From Antarctobacter aquimaris (GTDB taxonomy: Bacteria; Pseudomonadota; Alphaproteobacteria; Rhodobacterales; Rhodobacteraceae): a stretch of DNA of 64,000 nt. The stretch spans positions 124,001 through 188,000 of the forward strand of contig NZ_FXYF01000004.1 of the NCBI RefSeq assembly GCF_900184945.1, in the 5' to 3' direction. Below are positions 52,743 through 63,024 of the stretch, piece by piece. Below the pieces are notes generated by a model. The model had not been told where the DNA came from, did not search any database, and was given only the letters and a program-made list of their open reading frames with translations. Numbering within the stretch: position 1 is the stretch's first letter; every line of letters begins with the position of its first letter. A program made the position numbers and the translations under genes.

Positions 52743-53060
52743 TCAGAAAGTCGCCGCCACGTCGTAGAGCACCGGCTCGAAACTGCGGCACAGCGCGGTC
52801 AGATCGCGGTTGCGCCGGCGCATCTCGGGCGAACGCAGCATGGCCAGGAAATCCTCGCGCCGCTCCCACTGGGAATAGTTGGCGATGCGGGTCTGCGCAT
52901 CGTTGACATGCAGCCCCGCCGCCACGAATCCCGGCTGTTTCGAGATGAACTCGGCATAGGCGGATTGCAGCGCCTCCAGCAGGTCCTGGCACTGTCCCGG
53001 GCTGGTCTCGAAGGTCGTGATGACGGTCTGAGTGTTGGAATCGACGGAAATCTTGGGCAT
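52743..53060 (-). CDS. Antibiotic biosynthesis monooxygenase (ABM) domain protein
   Basis: 105 residues of dimeric ferredoxin-like fold: TVITTFETSPGQCQDLLEALQSAYAEFISKQPGFVAAGLHVNDAQTRIANYSQWERREDF is the ABM domain. These act as small cofactor-free oxygenases or heme-degrading enzymes; the role is unknown here. GAGGAGG precedes ATG 53060. Convergent with the CtrA-like gene, 13 bases apart. Confidence 0.87.
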   Translation of the reverse strand: MPKISVDSNTQTVITTFETSPGQCQDLLEALQSAYAEFISKQPGFVAAGLHVNDAQTRIANYSQWERREDFLAMLRSPEMRRRNRDLTALCRSFEPVLYDVAATF

Positions 53061-53239
53061 GGCGGTCCTCCTCCTGGCCCCACTCTGGCACGGATCGCGG
53101 GCGTGGCGAAAGCCGCGCGATGGGCGGGCGTCTTCGGCGCGGGGGGCGGAAATTCTTGACAGCGCAGGGGGGACGGGGTCACACAACGCACACACCCACA
53201 AGAACATGCGCAAAAGCGCAGCCATACAGGACCCGACGC

Positions 53240-53947
53240 ATGAGCAGCACCCAACGCATCGAGGAGTCGGTCCGCGACTCCATCATTTCGCGCCCCGACA
53301 TGATCCTGGACGACCAGGACCTGATGCAGGCCCTGATCGCCGCGAACGAACGCGCGATGGGCGGCAACATCATCGACCTGCGCGGAATCGCGATGGAACG
53401 GCTTGAGGCGCGGCTGGACCGGCTGGAGGACACCCACCGCAGCGTGATCGCCGCCGCCTACGAGAACCTCGCCGGGACCAACCAGATCCACCGCGCCATC
53501 CTGCGCATGCTCGACCCGGTCGATTTCGAAACCTTCCTGCACGACCTCGGTGACGAGGTGGCGCAGATCCTGCGCGTCGACATGGTCCGGCTGGTGCTGG
53601 AAACCGCGCAGAACGAGGACGATCCCGTGGTGCAGCGGCTGGGCGACGTGCTGTCGGTGGCCGAGCCGGGCTTTGTCGGCCGCTACGTCGGCAACGGCAG
53701 CACCGCGCCGCAGCGCCCCGTCACCCTGCGCCAGGTCCAGGCGGGCAACGCCCGCATCCATGGCGACCGCGCCGACTGGATCCGCTCCGAGGCCTGCCTG
53801 CGGCTGGACTTCGGTCCCGGGCGCCTGCCCGGCCTGCTGGTCATGGGCTCCGAGGACCCGCACCAGTTCACCCCGCAGCAGGGCACCGACCTGCTGGCCT
53901 TCTTCGGCGGCGTCTTTGAACGGGCGATGCGCCGCTGGCTGGCCTGA
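53240..53947 (+). CDS. DUF484 family protein
   Basis: 235 residues. The N-terminal helix pair (RDSIISRPDMILDDQDLMQALIAANERAMGGNIIDLRGIAMERLEARLDRLEDTH) and the GAF-like C-terminal part are typical of DUF484. It is encoded directly before xerC, an arrangement conserved across proteobacteria. A TTGACA hexamer at 53156-53161 is a candidate -35 element. Confidence 0.9.
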   Translation: MSSTQRIEESVRDSIISRPDMILDDQDLMQALIAANERAMGGNIIDLRGIAMERLEARLDRLEDTHRSVIAAAYENLAGTNQIHRAILRMLDPVDFETFLHDLGDEVAQILRVDMVRLVLETAQNEDDPVVQRLGDVLSVAEPGFVGRYVGNGSTAPQRPVTLRQVQAGNARIHGDRADWIRSEACLRLDFGPGRLPGLLVMGSEDPHQFTPQQGTDLLAFFGGVFERAMRRWLA

Positions 53948-53960
53948 GCCGCCCCTTGCC

Positions 53961-54884
53961 ATGACGCTTGAAATCTCTCCGGCCGCCCGCGATGCCCTCG
54001 CCAACTGGCTGGAGGCGTGCAAGGCGCTGGACGGCGCGGCCGAGAACACCCTGACCGCCTACCGCGGCGACGTGCTGGATTTCATCGCCTTCCTGACCGG
54101 GCATCACGCCGAACCGCAGGGCCTGACGCCGCTGGCGCGGGTCACGACCACCGACATGCGCTCCTGGATGGCGCACCTGCGGCGGCACGAGGTCGGCGCG
54201 CGCTCGGTCGCGCGCAAGCTGTCGGCGGTCAAGAGCTTTTACCGCTGGCTGTCACGGCGCGAAGGGTTCGAGCCGACCGCCGTGCTGTCCGCCCGCGCGA
54301 CCAAGTTCCAGAAGAAACTGCCTCGCCCGCTGTCCGAGGATGCCGCCCGCGCGATGATCGACACGGTCGAGGTGCAGTCGGCCGACAGCTGGCAGGGCGC
54401 GCGTGACGCAGCCGTGGTGACGCTGCTCTACGGCTGCGGGCTGCGCATCTCCGAGGCGCTGGGCCTGACCGGCCGCGACCTGCCGCTGGGCGACAGCCTG
54501 CGCATCACCGGCAAGGGCGGCAAGGAACGCGTCGTGCCGGTGCTGCCCGTGGCGCGCCGCACGGTCGACACCTACCTGCGCCTCTGTCCCCACCCGGTGG
54601 AGCCGGACGCGGCGCTGTTTCGCGGTGCGCGGGGCGGGCCGCTGAACCCGCGCCTGGTGGCCAAGGTCACGGAAAAGGCCCGCATGCAGCTGGGCCTGCC
54701 CGCCACCGCCACGCCGCACGCCATGCGCCACAGCTTTGCCACCCACCTGCTGGCCGCCGGCGGCGACCTGCGGGCGATCCAGGAACTGCTTGGCCATGCC
54801 TCGCTGTCAACGACGCAGGCCTACACGGCGGTCGACGAGGTCCACCTGATGAAGGTCTACGAGGCAACGCACCCCAAGGCGTGA
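53961..54884 (+). CDS. xerC: Tyrosine recombinase XerC
   Basis: 307 residues, standard for XerC. N-terminal SAM-like DNA-binding domain (about 10-95) and catalytic domain with Arg in CGLRISEAL, Lys in GKGGKER, HAMRHSFATHLL (His-Arg), LGHASLSTTQAYT (His, then nucleophile Tyr). It resolves chromosome dimers at dif with XerD. The context next to DUF484 argues for a housekeeping XerC, not a phage integrase. Starts 13 bases after DUF484. Confidence 0.94.
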   Translation: MTLEISPAARDALANWLEACKALDGAAENTLTAYRGDVLDFIAFLTGHHAEPQGLTPLARVTTTDMRSWMAHLRRHEVGARSVARKLSAVKSFYRWLSRREGFEPTAVLSARATKFQKKLPRPLSEDAARAMIDTVEVQSADSWQGARDAAVVTLLYGCGLRISEALGLTGRDLPLGDSLRITGKGGKERVVPVLPVARRTVDTYLRLCPHPVEPDAALFRGARGGPLNPRLVAKVTEKARMQLGLPATATPHAMRHSFATHLLAAGGDLRAIQELLGHASLSTTQAYTAVDEVHLMKVYEATHPKA

Positions 54885-54940
54885 CAGCGCCCCGGCCTTG
54901 TGCTTTGGTCCGGGCACCCCCCACGCAAGGACGCGACACC

Positions 54941-55549
54941 ATGCAACTGTTCTACTCCCCCGCCTCTCCCTTTGTGCGCAAGGTGATGGTCTTTCTGCAT
55001 GAGACCGGCCAGCTTGCCGATGTCGCGCTGCGCCCGGTCACCACGACCGCGCTGAACTCGGACGCCGGCCTGATGGCCGCGAATCCGCTGGCCAAGCTGC
55101 CGACCCTGCTGCGCGCCGACGGTCCGGCGATGTACGACAGCCGGGTGATCTGCCGTTTCCTCGATGACCGCGCCAAGGCCGGGCTCTATCCCGCCGCCCC
55201 GCGCCTGTGGGAAACCCTGACGCTGGAGGCCACCGGCGACGCCATCATGGAATCCGCCCTGGGCATCGTCTACGAACGCCGCCTGCGCCCCGAGGAGCTG
55301 CATTTCCAGCCTCTGCTGGACGCCTACTGGGCCAAGGTGGACCGGGCGATCGAGGTGCTCAACACCCGCTGGATGAGCCACCTGCACGGCCCGCTGGACG
55401 CCGGCCAGATCGCCGTGGCCTGCGCGCTGGGTTACGTCGACTTCCGTCTGCCGGAAAAGGACTGGCGCGCCGGGCGCGATGCGCTGGCGGGCTGGTACGC
55501 GTCGTTCGCCGCGCGTCCGGCAATGGCCGAAACCGCGCCCAAGGGCTGA
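54941..55549 (+). CDS. Glutathione S-transferase family protein
   Basis: 202 residues. Thioredoxin-like N-terminal domain (MQLFYSPASPFVRKVMVFLHETG, with Ser in the catalytic position SPASPF, and the cis-Pro NPLAKLPTLL, YDSRVICRFLD) plus a helical C-terminal domain. Conjugates or isomerises with glutathione; substrate unknown. AAGGA is upstream of ATG 54941. Confidence 0.92.
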   Translation: MQLFYSPASPFVRKVMVFLHETGQLADVALRPVTTTALNSDAGLMAANPLAKLPTLLRADGPAMYDSRVICRFLDDRAKAGLYPAAPRLWETLTLEATGDAIMESALGIVYERRLRPEELHFQPLLDAYWAKVDRAIEVLNTRWMSHLHGPLDAGQIAVACALGYVDFRLPEKDWRAGRDALAGWYASFAARPAMAETAPKG

Positions 55550-55566
55550 GCCGCGCCAAAACGCAA

Positions 55567-55590
55567 AAGGGCGGACCGCTGTCCGCCCTT
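55567..55590 (-). terminator. Terminator between GST and outer-membrane barrel genes
   Basis: AAGGGCGGAC-CGCT-GTCCGCCCTT is a perfect 10-bp stem. On the minus strand it runs into TTTTGCGTTTT, so it mainly serves the minus-strand gene at 55625. Confidence 0.85.
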
Positions 55591-55624
55591 GCACCCGTCG
55601 GGCGGGTCTGCCCCGCCGCCCCGC

Positions 55625-56275
55625 TCAGAAGTTCAGCGAGATGCCGAAATTCAGCGCGTTGGTCTTGATGTCCGTCTTGAAGGTGCCGCCCTTGTCAAAG
55701 GTGCCTTCGTTGCTGGAGTAGGTGAACTGGTATTCCCCGAAGACCGAGAACCGGTCGTTGATCGGATAGCTGGCCCCCGCCATCAGGCGCGCCGCCGGGC
55801 CGGTCAACTGAAAGCCGTAGGTCTTGGACGTGCCCGACACCGCGTCGACATGCGGAAAGGCGATGCCCAGGCCACCGCCGACATAGGGCGTCACCCGCCC
55901 GAAGCGGTCCGGCCAGCGCTTCATCACGTTGGCGGTCAGCACGTTGTGGCCGTCCGAAAATTCCAGCCGGGAAAAGCCCAGCGCCGCCTTGGTCGAGTCG
56001 GGCGCATAGGCCTTGGTGTGGGTGTACTCCACGCCGAAGCCCAGATTGTTGCTCTGCCACCAGGTCGCGCGGGCGCCGTAGTAGGGCGGCATGCTGAAGG
56101 GCTTGCCCTCCCAGCCGACCAGCTCGTCATAGCTGCCGCCGCCGTTGGGCAGCTTGCCCGAGATTCGGCTGTGCGGCAGCGTCTGCCACCCCAGGTAGAA
56201 CGACAGCTCCGTTTCAGCGGCCGCCGGCACGGCCAGCGCCGCAACAAGCCCCGCTCCGAGAATCAACCGCCGCAT
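55625..56275 (-). CDS. Outer-membrane beta-barrel protein, lipid A oxidase-like
   Basis: 216 residues. A signal peptide ([20 protein letters not shown]) is followed by an 8-strand barrel with alternating aromatic residues, ending in the outer-membrane C-terminal Phe ([11 protein letters not shown]). [21 protein letters not shown] and [28 protein letters not shown] recall alphaproteobacterial proteins annotated as lipid A oxidase/OMP barrel. That function is from memory of the family and unproven here. AAGGAGAGG precedes ATG 56275. Confidence 0.85.
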   Translation of the reverse strand: MRRLILGAGLVAALAVPAAAETELSFYLGWQTLPHSRISGKLPNGGGSYDELVGWEGKPFSMPPYYGARATWWQSNNLGFGVEYTHTKAYAPDSTKAALGFSRLEFSDGHNVLTANVMKRWPDRFGRVTPYVGGGLGIAFPHVDAVSGTSKTYGFQLTGPAARLMAGASYPINDRFSVFGEYQFTYSSNEGTFDKGGTFKTDIKTNALNFGISLNF

Positions 56276-56499
56276 CGCCGCCTCTCCTTCTGTTCCGGAA
56301 CGGAGATAATCACTCGCCCTACCCGGATTCAACCGCGACAGATGCGCGCGAGCCGCATGTGTGAGCGTTTTGCATCCTTTACCCGAATGGGGGTCCCCGC
56401 TAGATACCGACCCTGAGCGGGGTCCGGAGTCTTTTCGAGCCTCCGGAAACCATGGGTTTTACCGCGGGCCGACGGCCCCACAGAAATGGAGCGAACCTC

Positions 56500-57096
56500 G
56501 TGTCCCACGCAGAAGACCACGAAGGCACCAGAAGGGATTTTCTCTACTACGCCGCGGCAGGCGCCGGGGTCGTCACGACCGGCGCAGCCGTCTGGCCGCT
56601 GGTGAACCAGATGAACCCCTCGGCGGACGTCCGCGCCCTGTCCACCATCCGCGTCGACGTGTCGGGCGTTGCCCCGGGCACGCAGCTGACGGTCAAATGG
56701 CTGGGCAAGCCGGTCTTCATCCGCCACCGCACCGAGGAAGAGATCGCCGAGGCCCAGGCGCAGGACGCCGCCATCGCCGACGGTTCGGCCCCGGCGCTGG
56801 TCGACGCGCTGGCCAACAACGCCAACATCGACTCGGGCGCCCCGGCCACCGACGCCAACCGCACCATGCCCTCGCCCGAAGGTGAGGCCGCCGAGGCCTG
56901 GATCGTCCAGATGGGCGTCTGCACCCACCTCGGCTGCGTGCCGCTGGGCAACGCCGGCGAATTCGGCGGCTGGTTCTGCCCCTGCCACGGCTCGCACTAC
57001 GATCTCGCCGGACGCATCCGCAAGGGACCGGCCCCGCGCAACCTTCCTGTCCCCCCGGCCGCATGGGTCGACGACACCACCATCCTGCTGGGCTGA
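56500..57096 (+). CDS. petA: Cytochrome bc1 Rieske iron-sulfur subunit
   Basis: 198 residues. A Tat-type N-terminus ([28 protein letters not shown]) forms the membrane anchor; the 2Fe-2S ligands lie in CTHLGC and CPCHGSHYD. An insertion of about 40 residues (residues ~70-115, [12 protein letters not shown] to [10 protein letters not shown]) is typical of Rhodobacterales. GTG 56500 with GGAG eight bases upstream is the start. First gene of petABC. Confidence 0.96.
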   Translation: MSHAEDHEGTRRDFLYYAAAGAGVVTTGAAVWPLVNQMNPSADVRALSTIRVDVSGVAPGTQLTVKWLGKPVFIRHRTEEEIAEAQAQDAAIADGSAPALVDALANNANIDSGAPATDANRTMPSPEGEAAEAWIVQMGVCTHLGCVPLGNAGEFGGWFCPCHGSHYDLAGRIRKGPAPRNLPVPPAAWVDDTTILLG

Positions 57097-57108
57097 GGAG
57101 CTAGACAC

Positions 57109-58455
57109 ATGGCTGGAATTCCGCACGACCATTACGAGCCCAAGACCGGCGCAGAAAAGTGGCTGCACAGCCGCCTGCCGATCGTCGGGCTGCTCTACGA
57201 CACCATCATGATCCCCACGCCCAAGAACCTGAACTGGATGTGGATCTGGGGGATCGTCCTGACCTTCTGCCTCGTGTTGCAGATCGTCACCGGCATCATC
57301 CTGGTGATGCACTACACGCCGCATGTCGACATGGCCTTCGCCTCGATCGAGCACATCATGCGCAACGTGAACGGCGGCCATTTCATCCGCTACCTGCACA
57401 TGAACGGCGCGTCGCTGTTCTTCGTCGCGGTCTATGCGCACATCTTCCGCGGCCTCTACTACGGCTCGTACAAGGCCCCGCGCGAGGTGACCTGGATCAT
57501 CGGCATGCTGATCTACCTCTGCATGATGGGCACCGCCTTCATGGGCTACGTCCTGCCCTGGGGTCAGATGTCCTTCTGGGGCGCGACCGTCATCACCGGC
57601 CTGTTCGGTGCGATCCCGCTGATCGGTGAACCGATCCAGACCTGGCTGCTGGGCGGACCGGCGGTGGACAACGCCACGCTGAACCGCTTCTTCTCGCTGC
57701 ACTACCTGCTGCCCTTCGTGATCGCGGCGCTGGTCGCCGTGCACATCTGGGCCTTCCACACCACGGGCAACAACAACCCGACCGGTGTCGAAGTGCGCCG
57801 CGGCTCCAAGGCCGAGGCCGAGAAGGACACCGTTCCGTTCTGGCCCTACTACGTGATCAAGGACCTGTTCGCCCTGGCGCTGATCATGGCGGTCTTCTTT
57901 GCCATCGTCGGCTTCATGCCGAACTACCTGGGCCACCCGGACAACTACATCGAGGCGAACCCGCTGGTCACGCCCGCGCACATCGTGCCGGAATGGTACT
58001 TCCTGCCGTTCTACGCCATCCTGCGCGCCTTCACCTCGGACGTCTGGCTGGTGCAGCTTGCCTCCTTCGTCACCGGCGGCATCATCGACGCCAAGTTCTT
58101 TGGCGTGCTGGCGATGTTCGGCGCGATCATCGTGATGGCGCTGGCGCCCTGGCTCGACACCTCGTCGGTCCGCTCGGGCCGCTACCGGCCGATGTTCAAG
58201 TGGTGGTTCTGGCTGCTGGTCATCGACTTCTTCGCGCTGATGTGGCTGGGCGCCATGCCGGCCGAAGAGCCCTATGCCAGCTTCTCGCTGATCGCCTCGG
58301 CCTACTGGTTCGCGTATTTCCTGATCATCCTGCCGCTGCTTGGCGTGATCGAGAAACCGCTGCCGCAGCCCGACACGATCGAGGCCGACTTCGACGCCCA
58401 TTACCCGCCCAAGGGCGAGGCCAAGGGCGCGCCTGCCGCGACCCCGGCGGAATAA
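57109..58455 (+). CDS. petB: Cytochrome b of the bc1 complex
   Basis: 448 residues, eight helices with heme-binding His pairs in [15 protein letters not shown] and [15 protein letters not shown]; the quinol-site PEWY motif is present ([17 protein letters not shown]). The protein oxidises ubiquinol at Qo and reduces at Qi in the inner membrane. It follows petA by 12 bases with GAGGAG upstream. Confidence 0.97.
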   Translation: MAGIPHDHYEPKTGAEKWLHSRLPIVGLLYDTIMIPTPKNLNWMWIWGIVLTFCLVLQIVTGIILVMHYTPHVDMAFASIEHIMRNVNGGHFIRYLHMNGASLFFVAVYAHIFRGLYYGSYKAPREVTWIIGMLIYLCMMGTAFMGYVLPWGQMSFWGATVITGLFGAIPLIGEPIQTWLLGGPAVDNATLNRFFSLHYLLPFVIAALVAVHIWAFHTTGNNNPTGVEVRRGSKAEAEKDTVPFWPYYVIKDLFALALIMAVFFAIVGFMPNYLGHPDNYIEANPLVTPAHIVPEWYFLPFYAILRAFTSDVWLVQLASFVTGGIIDAKFFGVLAMFGAIIVMALAPWLDTSSVRSGRYRPMFKWWFWLLVIDFFALMWLGAMPAEEPYASFSLIASAYWFAYFLIILPLLGVIEKPLPQPDTIEADFDAHYPPKGEAKGAPAATPAE

Positions 58456-58475
58456 GACAAGAAGGACCGAAAGAG

Positions 58476-59252
58476 ATGTTCAAGAAACTCACCCTCGCGG
58501 CCTTCGTGGCCCTCGGTCTGGCCGGCGGCGCTCATGCCGCCGGCGGCGAGGCCCATGTCGAGGACTTCAAGTTCTCGTTCGAAGGGCCCTTCGGCACCTG
58601 GGACCAGAACCAGCTCCAGCGCGGCCTCAAGGTCTACACCGAGGTCTGCTCGGCCTGCCACGGGCTGCGCTACGTCCCGATCCGTGACCTCGAGGCGCTC
58701 GGCTACACCGAAGAGCAGGTCATCGCCTACGCCGCGACGCTCGAAGTCTACGACGACGAGCTGGAGGATTTCCGCCCGGCCAAGCCGACCGACCACTTCC
58801 CGGCCAACACCGCCGTCGGCGCACCTGACCTGTCGATGATGGCCAAGGCGCGTGCCGGCTTCCACGGCCCCTATGGCCTCGGCATCAACCAGTTGTTCAA
58901 GGGCATGGGCGGCCCCGAATACATCGCCTCGCTGCTCGTCGGCTACACCGGCGAGGAAAAGGTCGAGGCCGGCGCGACCCTCTACGAGAACACCGCCTTC
59001 CCGGGCGGCTGGATCTCGATGGGCCCGCCGCTCTACGGCGAAGACGTCGATTATGACGACGGTCACGCCAACGACCTGCACCACATCGCGGCGGATGTCT
59101 CCGCCTTCCTGATGTGGACCGCCGAGCCCAAGATGATGCAGCGCAAGCAGGCAGGCTTTGCCGGCGTGTTCTTCCTCGTGGTGCTGTCGGTGCTGCTGTA
59201 TCTGGTGAACAAGCGGATCTGGGCGCCGATCAAGCGCAAGCCGCTGGCCTGA
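58476..59252 (+). CDS. petC: Cytochrome c1 of the bc1 complex
   Basis: 258 residues. Signal peptide ([21 protein letters not shown]), c-type heme site CSACHG with sixth-ligand Met in WISMGPPLY, acidic patch [10 protein letters not shown] and a C-terminal anchor ([24 protein letters not shown]). It passes electrons from the Rieske centre to soluble cytochrome c. Last gene of petABC, before a strong terminator. Confidence 0.97.
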   Translation: MFKKLTLAAFVALGLAGGAHAAGGEAHVEDFKFSFEGPFGTWDQNQLQRGLKVYTEVCSACHGLRYVPIRDLEALGYTEEQVIAYAATLEVYDDELEDFRPAKPTDHFPANTAVGAPDLSMMAKARAGFHGPYGLGINQLFKGMGGPEYIASLLVGYTGEEKVEAGATLYENTAFPGGWISMGPPLYGEDVDYDDGHANDLHHIAADVSAFLMWTAEPKMMQRKQAGFAGVFFLVVLSVLLYLVNKRIWAPIKRKPLA

Positions 59253-59276
59253 CGCCGCGGCCCTGACCCGACACGA

Positions 59277-59304
59277 AAGCCCCGCCAACCGGCGGGGCTT
59301 TTTT
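59277..59304 (+). terminator. Rho-independent terminator of petABC
   Basis: AAGCCCCGCC-AACC-GGCGGGGCTT followed by TTTT. The T-run touches the stop codon of the convergent gene at 59304. Confidence 0.93.
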
Positions 59305-59795
59305 CATGTCCGGCGCGGGGCGATCCAGACCTCATCGGGAACGAAGGGCTCCTGCGGTGTCCCGTCCGGCGTCGCCGCGTGCTGGAAAAAGCAGGTGAAG
59401 CCGGCCGGCACCATCGTCCCGCGCGGCGCTTCGTCGAGGAAGATGTACTTGCTGTTTGCCGGCGTGAAGTCGAACCACCCCGGATCGTCGAAGGCGCCGG
59501 AATAGACCCCCAGCCGGTCGGGCCAGCGTTCAAAGGTCAGGTGGGTCTTGGTCGCGCAGGTCTGGCAGAAATGAACATGGACCTCCTTGCCGCTGCCGTC
59601 CGAGACATGGACATACCGGGCTGGCGTGCCTTTCGTGATGCGGAACGCCGTCGCGTCGAAGATCGGCTCGATCACCCCCGTGGACCCGGTGGCGCGCTGG
59701 CAAAAGCGGCAGAAACAGGCCGTGATCCAGAGCGGATCCGCCGTCACCTCGAACCCCAGCGCGCCGCACAGGCACCCTCCAGCATGCGTTCCCAT
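59304..59795 (-). CDS. GFA (glutathione-dependent formaldehyde-activating) family protein
   Basis: 163 residues, Mss4-like zinc fold: GGCLCGALGFEV, ACFCRFCQRATGS and HFCQTCATKTHLTF supply the zinc cysteines. Despite the family name most members have no proven formaldehyde activity. GGGGAGG lies before ATG 59795. Between petABC and thiamine genes, related to neither. Confidence 0.88.
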   Translation of the reverse strand: MGTHAGGCLCGALGFEVTADPLWITACFCRFCQRATGSTGVIEPIFDATAFRITKGTPARYVHVSDGSGKEVHVHFCQTCATKTHLTFERWPDRLGVYSGAFDDPGWFDFTPANSKYIFLDEAPRGTMVPAGFTCFFQHAATPDGTPQEPFVPDEVWIAPRRT

Positions 59796-59848
59796 CGGCC
59801 GTCCTCCCCTTGCGTTGCCGTGTAACATGACGCTGCGGGTCCGGCCTG

Positions 59849-60553
59849 TCACCCCGTCGTGCCGACGTAATCCCGGAACACCGCCGGCGGATCGTCGAGG
59901 AAGGCCTGCGTCGCCACCGGCGGAAAGGCCACGCCCTCGGCCACCAGCACCACCTCCTGGGCAAAGCGTTTCGCGTCGCCGGGGTCATGCGTGACCAGCA
60001 CCACCAGCGCGGCCAGGCTTTCGCCCACCTCGCGCACCAGCTCCAGCATCTCGGCCTTCAGCGCCGGTCCCAGCGCGGCAAAGGGTTCGTCCAGCAGGAT
60101 CACCGGCCGCGCCATCAGCAGCACCCGCGCCAGCGCCGCCCGCCCCTGCTGACCGCCGGACAGGGTGCCCGGCCGACGCTCGGCCAGCCCCTCCAGCCCG
60201 ACCCGCCGCAGCGCCCCGTCGATCCGTTCGCGCGCCTCGGCATCGGGCCGCCGCCCGTCCGGGTGCAGCGCAAGGCACAGGTTGCGCGCCAGCGTCAGGT
60301 GCGGAAACAGGTTGCTGTCCTGGAACAGGATCGACACCGGCCGCGCCTCGGGCGGCGCGCGCGTGATGTCGCGGTCCTGCCACAGGACGCGCCCCGCGGC
60401 GGGCAGGCGAAACCCCGCGATGGCGTCCAGCAGCGTCGACTTGCCCGCGCCCGACGGGCCGACCACCGCCACCCGCCGCCCCGGCGCCAGCGCCAGGTCG
60501 GCGGTCAGGTCGCCGCCCTCCATGTGCACGCGCACCTTCTCAAGCCTCAGCAT
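59849..60553 (-). CDS. thiQ: Thiamine ABC transporter ATP-binding protein
   Basis: 234 residues: Walker A GPSGAGKST, Q-loop LFQDSNLFPHL, signature LSGGQQGR, Walker B ILLDEPFAALGP, switch THDPGDA. Overlaps thiP by 14 bases. The upstream TPP riboswitch and thiB-thiP order identify it as ThiQ. Energises thiamine/TPP uptake. Confidence 0.93.
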   Translation of the reverse strand: MLRLEKVRVHMEGGDLTADLALAPGRRVAVVGPSGAGKSTLLDAIAGFRLPAAGRVLWQDRDITRAPPEARPVSILFQDSNLFPHLTLARNLCLALHPDGRRPDAEARERIDGALRRVGLEGLAERRPGTLSGGQQGRAALARVLLMARPVILLDEPFAALGPALKAEMLELVREVGESLAALVVLVTHDPGDAKRFAQEVVLVAEGVAFPPVATQAFLDDPPAVFRDYVGTTG

Positions 60554-62057
60554 CGCCGCGCCCTCCCCTGTCGAACAGCCAGAACAGGCCCAGGCTGAGC
60601 CCCAGCAGCAGCAGCGCCGCGCCTGCCGCCGCCTCCATCTGATAGGATCCCATCAGCCGGTAGACCTGCAAGGGCAGCGTCGCCCGGTCCGGGTCGGCGA
60701 ACAGGGCGATCACGCCGAGGTCGCCCATCGCCAGCGCCGCCGTCAGCCCGGCCGCAAAGCCCATCGGCCGCCGCAACCGCGGCAGCCAGACCAGCCGCAG
60801 CCAGGCCGCCCGCGTCATCCGCAGGCTGGCCCGCAGGCGGCCAAAGTCGTGCTCGACCGCCTCGGCCTCGGGGCGCAGGATGCGCAGGGCAAAGGGCAGC
60901 GCCATCAGCGCGTTGACCAGCGCCGTCACCGGCAACGCCATGTCAAAGGGGTTCACGAAGGGCCGCAGCATCAAAAACAGCCCGGTGCCCAGCACCAGCG
61001 GCGAAATCGCGATGGCGGGCAGCGCCAGCAACTCTCCCCGCCGCGTCGCCAGCGGCAGCGCCCAGGCCAGGCACAGCGCGGTGGACACCAGCGCCACCGC
61101 CAGCGAATGCCCGGCGGCGGTCAGCGTGTCGCCGCTCAGCAGGGCCAGTCCCGGCAATCCGCGCAGGACCACCGCGACCAGCGGCACCAGCAGGAACCCC
61201 GCCGCCAGCATGATCCACAGCGCGTCGCCGATCCGTGCAGCCAGGGACCGCCCGTCCCAGCGCGGCACCACCCGGTCGCGCCCCGCGCCAAAGCCCGCCT
61301 GCCCGGCCACCCGCAGCGCCACCACGCCCGCCACCAGCGCCAGCGCCAGTTGCAACACCGCCAGCCCGGCGGCGCGGCCCAGGTCGAAATCGAACCGCAT
61401 CGCCTGGTAGATCGCCAGTTCGACCGTTGTCGCCCGGGGCCCGCCGCCCAGCGTCAGCGCCACCGCAAAGCTGGTCAGGCAGATGACAAAGATCACCGTA
61501 AAGGCCCCCGGCACCACCCGCGCGATCAGCGGCCCGTCGATCACCCGCCACTGCGCCCGCACCCCCAGGCCCAATGACGCCGCCAGCCGGAAATGCTCCG
61601 CCGGGACAGCGGCCCAGCCGGTCAGCAGCATCCGCACCGCCAGCGGCAGGTTGAAGAACACATGCGCCAGCACGACCCCGTGCAGCCCGTAGATGTCCAG
61701 CCTTGGCAGGCCCAGCGCCGCCAGCCCCGCGTTGACCAGCCCGGCCTGGCCAAAGACCGCGATCAGCCCCATGACCGCCACGATCACCGGCAGGATGAAC
61801 GGCGCCCCCAGAAGCGTGACCAGCAGGCCACGCCCGGCAAAGCGCCGCCGCGCCAGCGCCTTGGCCACCGGCACCGCCAGCGCCACGCTGAAGACGGCGG
61901 ACAACAGCGCCTGCCAGACGGTAAAGCGCAGCGCCTGCCAGTCGCCCGGACCCAGCGCGCCAAGGCCCCCCGCCCGGGCCAGCACCACGCCCACCGGCCC
62001 CAGCGTGAGACACGCCAGGGCCAGCGCCGCGGTTACTGCGACAGCGCGCGGCGCCAT
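60540..62057 (-). CDS. thiP: Thiamine ABC transporter permease
   Basis: 505 residues with two permease domains of about six helices each and EAA loops LAASLGLGVRAQWRVIDGPLIARVV and FGRLRASLRMTRAAWLRLVWLPRLRRPMG. Overlaps thiB by 25 bases with GAGG inside thiB. ThiP forms the membrane channel for thiamine or TPP. Confidence 0.94.
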   Translation of the reverse strand: MAPRAVAVTAALALACLTLGPVGVVLARAGGLGALGPGDWQALRFTVWQALLSAVFSVALAVPVAKALARRRFAGRGLLVTLLGAPFILPVIVAVMGLIAVFGQAGLVNAGLAALGLPRLDIYGLHGVVLAHVFFNLPLAVRMLLTGWAAVPAEHFRLAASLGLGVRAQWRVIDGPLIARVVPGAFTVIFVICLTSFAVALTLGGGPRATTVELAIYQAMRFDFDLGRAAGLAVLQLALALVAGVVALRVAGQAGFGAGRDRVVPRWDGRSLAARIGDALWIMLAAGFLLVPLVAVVLRGLPGLALLSGDTLTAAGHSLAVALVSTALCLAWALPLATRRGELLALPAIAISPLVLGTGLFLMLRPFVNPFDMALPVTALVNALMALPFALRILRPEAEAVEHDFGRLRASLRMTRAAWLRLVWLPRLRRPMGFAAGLTAALAMGDLGVIALFADPDRATLPLQVYRLMGSYQMEAAAGAALLLLGLSLGLFWLFDRGGRGDAEA

Positions 62058-63019
62058 GCCTCGATGGCCTCGTCGCGCAGCGCGGCTGCTTCATCCTCGG
62101 AGTAGAACAGCACCTTTTCCGGCAGGTCGAGCGCCTGGAACCCCTCGGGCCACTGCTCCATCGGCAGCGCCGCGGGGATCGACCAGTTGCCCGTCGCGAT
62201 CATGCCCTGGAAATCGCCGCCCAGAACGAATTGCATGAACTGATCCGCCAGCTCCGGCTGATCCGTGCCCGCCACCTTCGCGGCGAGTTCGACCATGAAG
62301 TAATGGCCCTCGGGGAAGATCGCCGCCTTCCTGGTCTCGTCGCCCTCGGCGATGATGTGGTAGGCGGGCGAGGTGGTGTAGCTCAGCACCATGTCGGCCT
62401 CGCCGTCGGTGAACAACCCATAGCTTTCGGACCAGCCCTTGGTCACGGTCACGATCTTGGGCGCCAGCTTTTCCCAGGCCGCCTGCGCGCCGTCGCCGTA
62501 GACCGCCTGCACCCAGAGCACCAGCGCCAGCCCGGAAATCGAGGTGCGGGGGTCCTGGATCACCAGCCGCAGGTCGTCGGGCGCGTTCAGCAGGTCGTCA
62601 AACGACGCGGGCGGATTGGCCACCCGGGTGGTGTCGTAGACAAAGGCGGTGTGCGCGTAGTTGAACGGCAGGAACACCGTGTCCGTCCAGTCCAGCGGCA
62701 GGGTGAGCGCGTCCAGCGCGACCCCGTGTTCGGCAAACAGGCCCGACTCGCGCGCCTTTTTCGTGACGTCGGTGTTCAGGCCGATCACCACGTCGGCCTC
62801 GGTCCGGTCGCCCTCCAGCATCAGGCGCGGCAGCAGGTCGCCCGGCTTGAACTGCAGGTCGCAGGCGCATTGCGCCTCGAACAGCTCTTCGATCTTCGGG
62901 CCGGGGCCCCATTCGGACACGAAATAATCAGGCGCGTAGACTGTCAGGACGGGGGTGTCCGCCAGGGCCATCGTGGCGCTCAGACATCCCGCGGCAACAG
63001 TGAAGGTCAGGGTCTTCAT
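62033..63019 (-). CDS. thiB: Thiamine-binding periplasmic protein
   Basis: 328 residues. Signal peptide (MKTLTFTVAAGCLSATMALA), then TPVLTVYAPDYFVSEWGPGPKIEELFEAQC, DVVIGLNTDVTKKARESGLFAEHG, and WSESYGLFTDGEADMVLSYTTSPAYH, all typical of ThiB. ATG 63019 has GGAG whose access is controlled by the upstream riboswitch. First gene of thiBPQ. Confidence 0.95.
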   Translation of the reverse strand: MKTLTFTVAAGCLSATMALADTPVLTVYAPDYFVSEWGPGPKIEELFEAQCACDLQFKPGDLLPRLMLEGDRTEADVVIGLNTDVTKKARESGLFAEHGVALDALTLPLDWTDTVFLPFNYAHTAFVYDTTRVANPPASFDDLLNAPDDLRLVIQDPRTSISGLALVLWVQAVYGDGAQAAWEKLAPKIVTVTKGWSESYGLFTDGEADMVLSYTTSPAYHIIAEGDETRKAAIFPEGHYFMVELAAKVAGTDQPELADQFMQFVLGGDFQGMIATGNWSIPAALPMEQWPEGFQALDLPEKVLFYSEDEAAALRDEAIEAWRRALSQ

Positions 63020-63024
63020 GACGT

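Noticed and set aside
53961-54884. The tyrosine recombinase as evidence for an integrated element
   Set aside because: It is XerC in the conserved DUF484-xerC context, with no attachment repeats or phage genes nearby.
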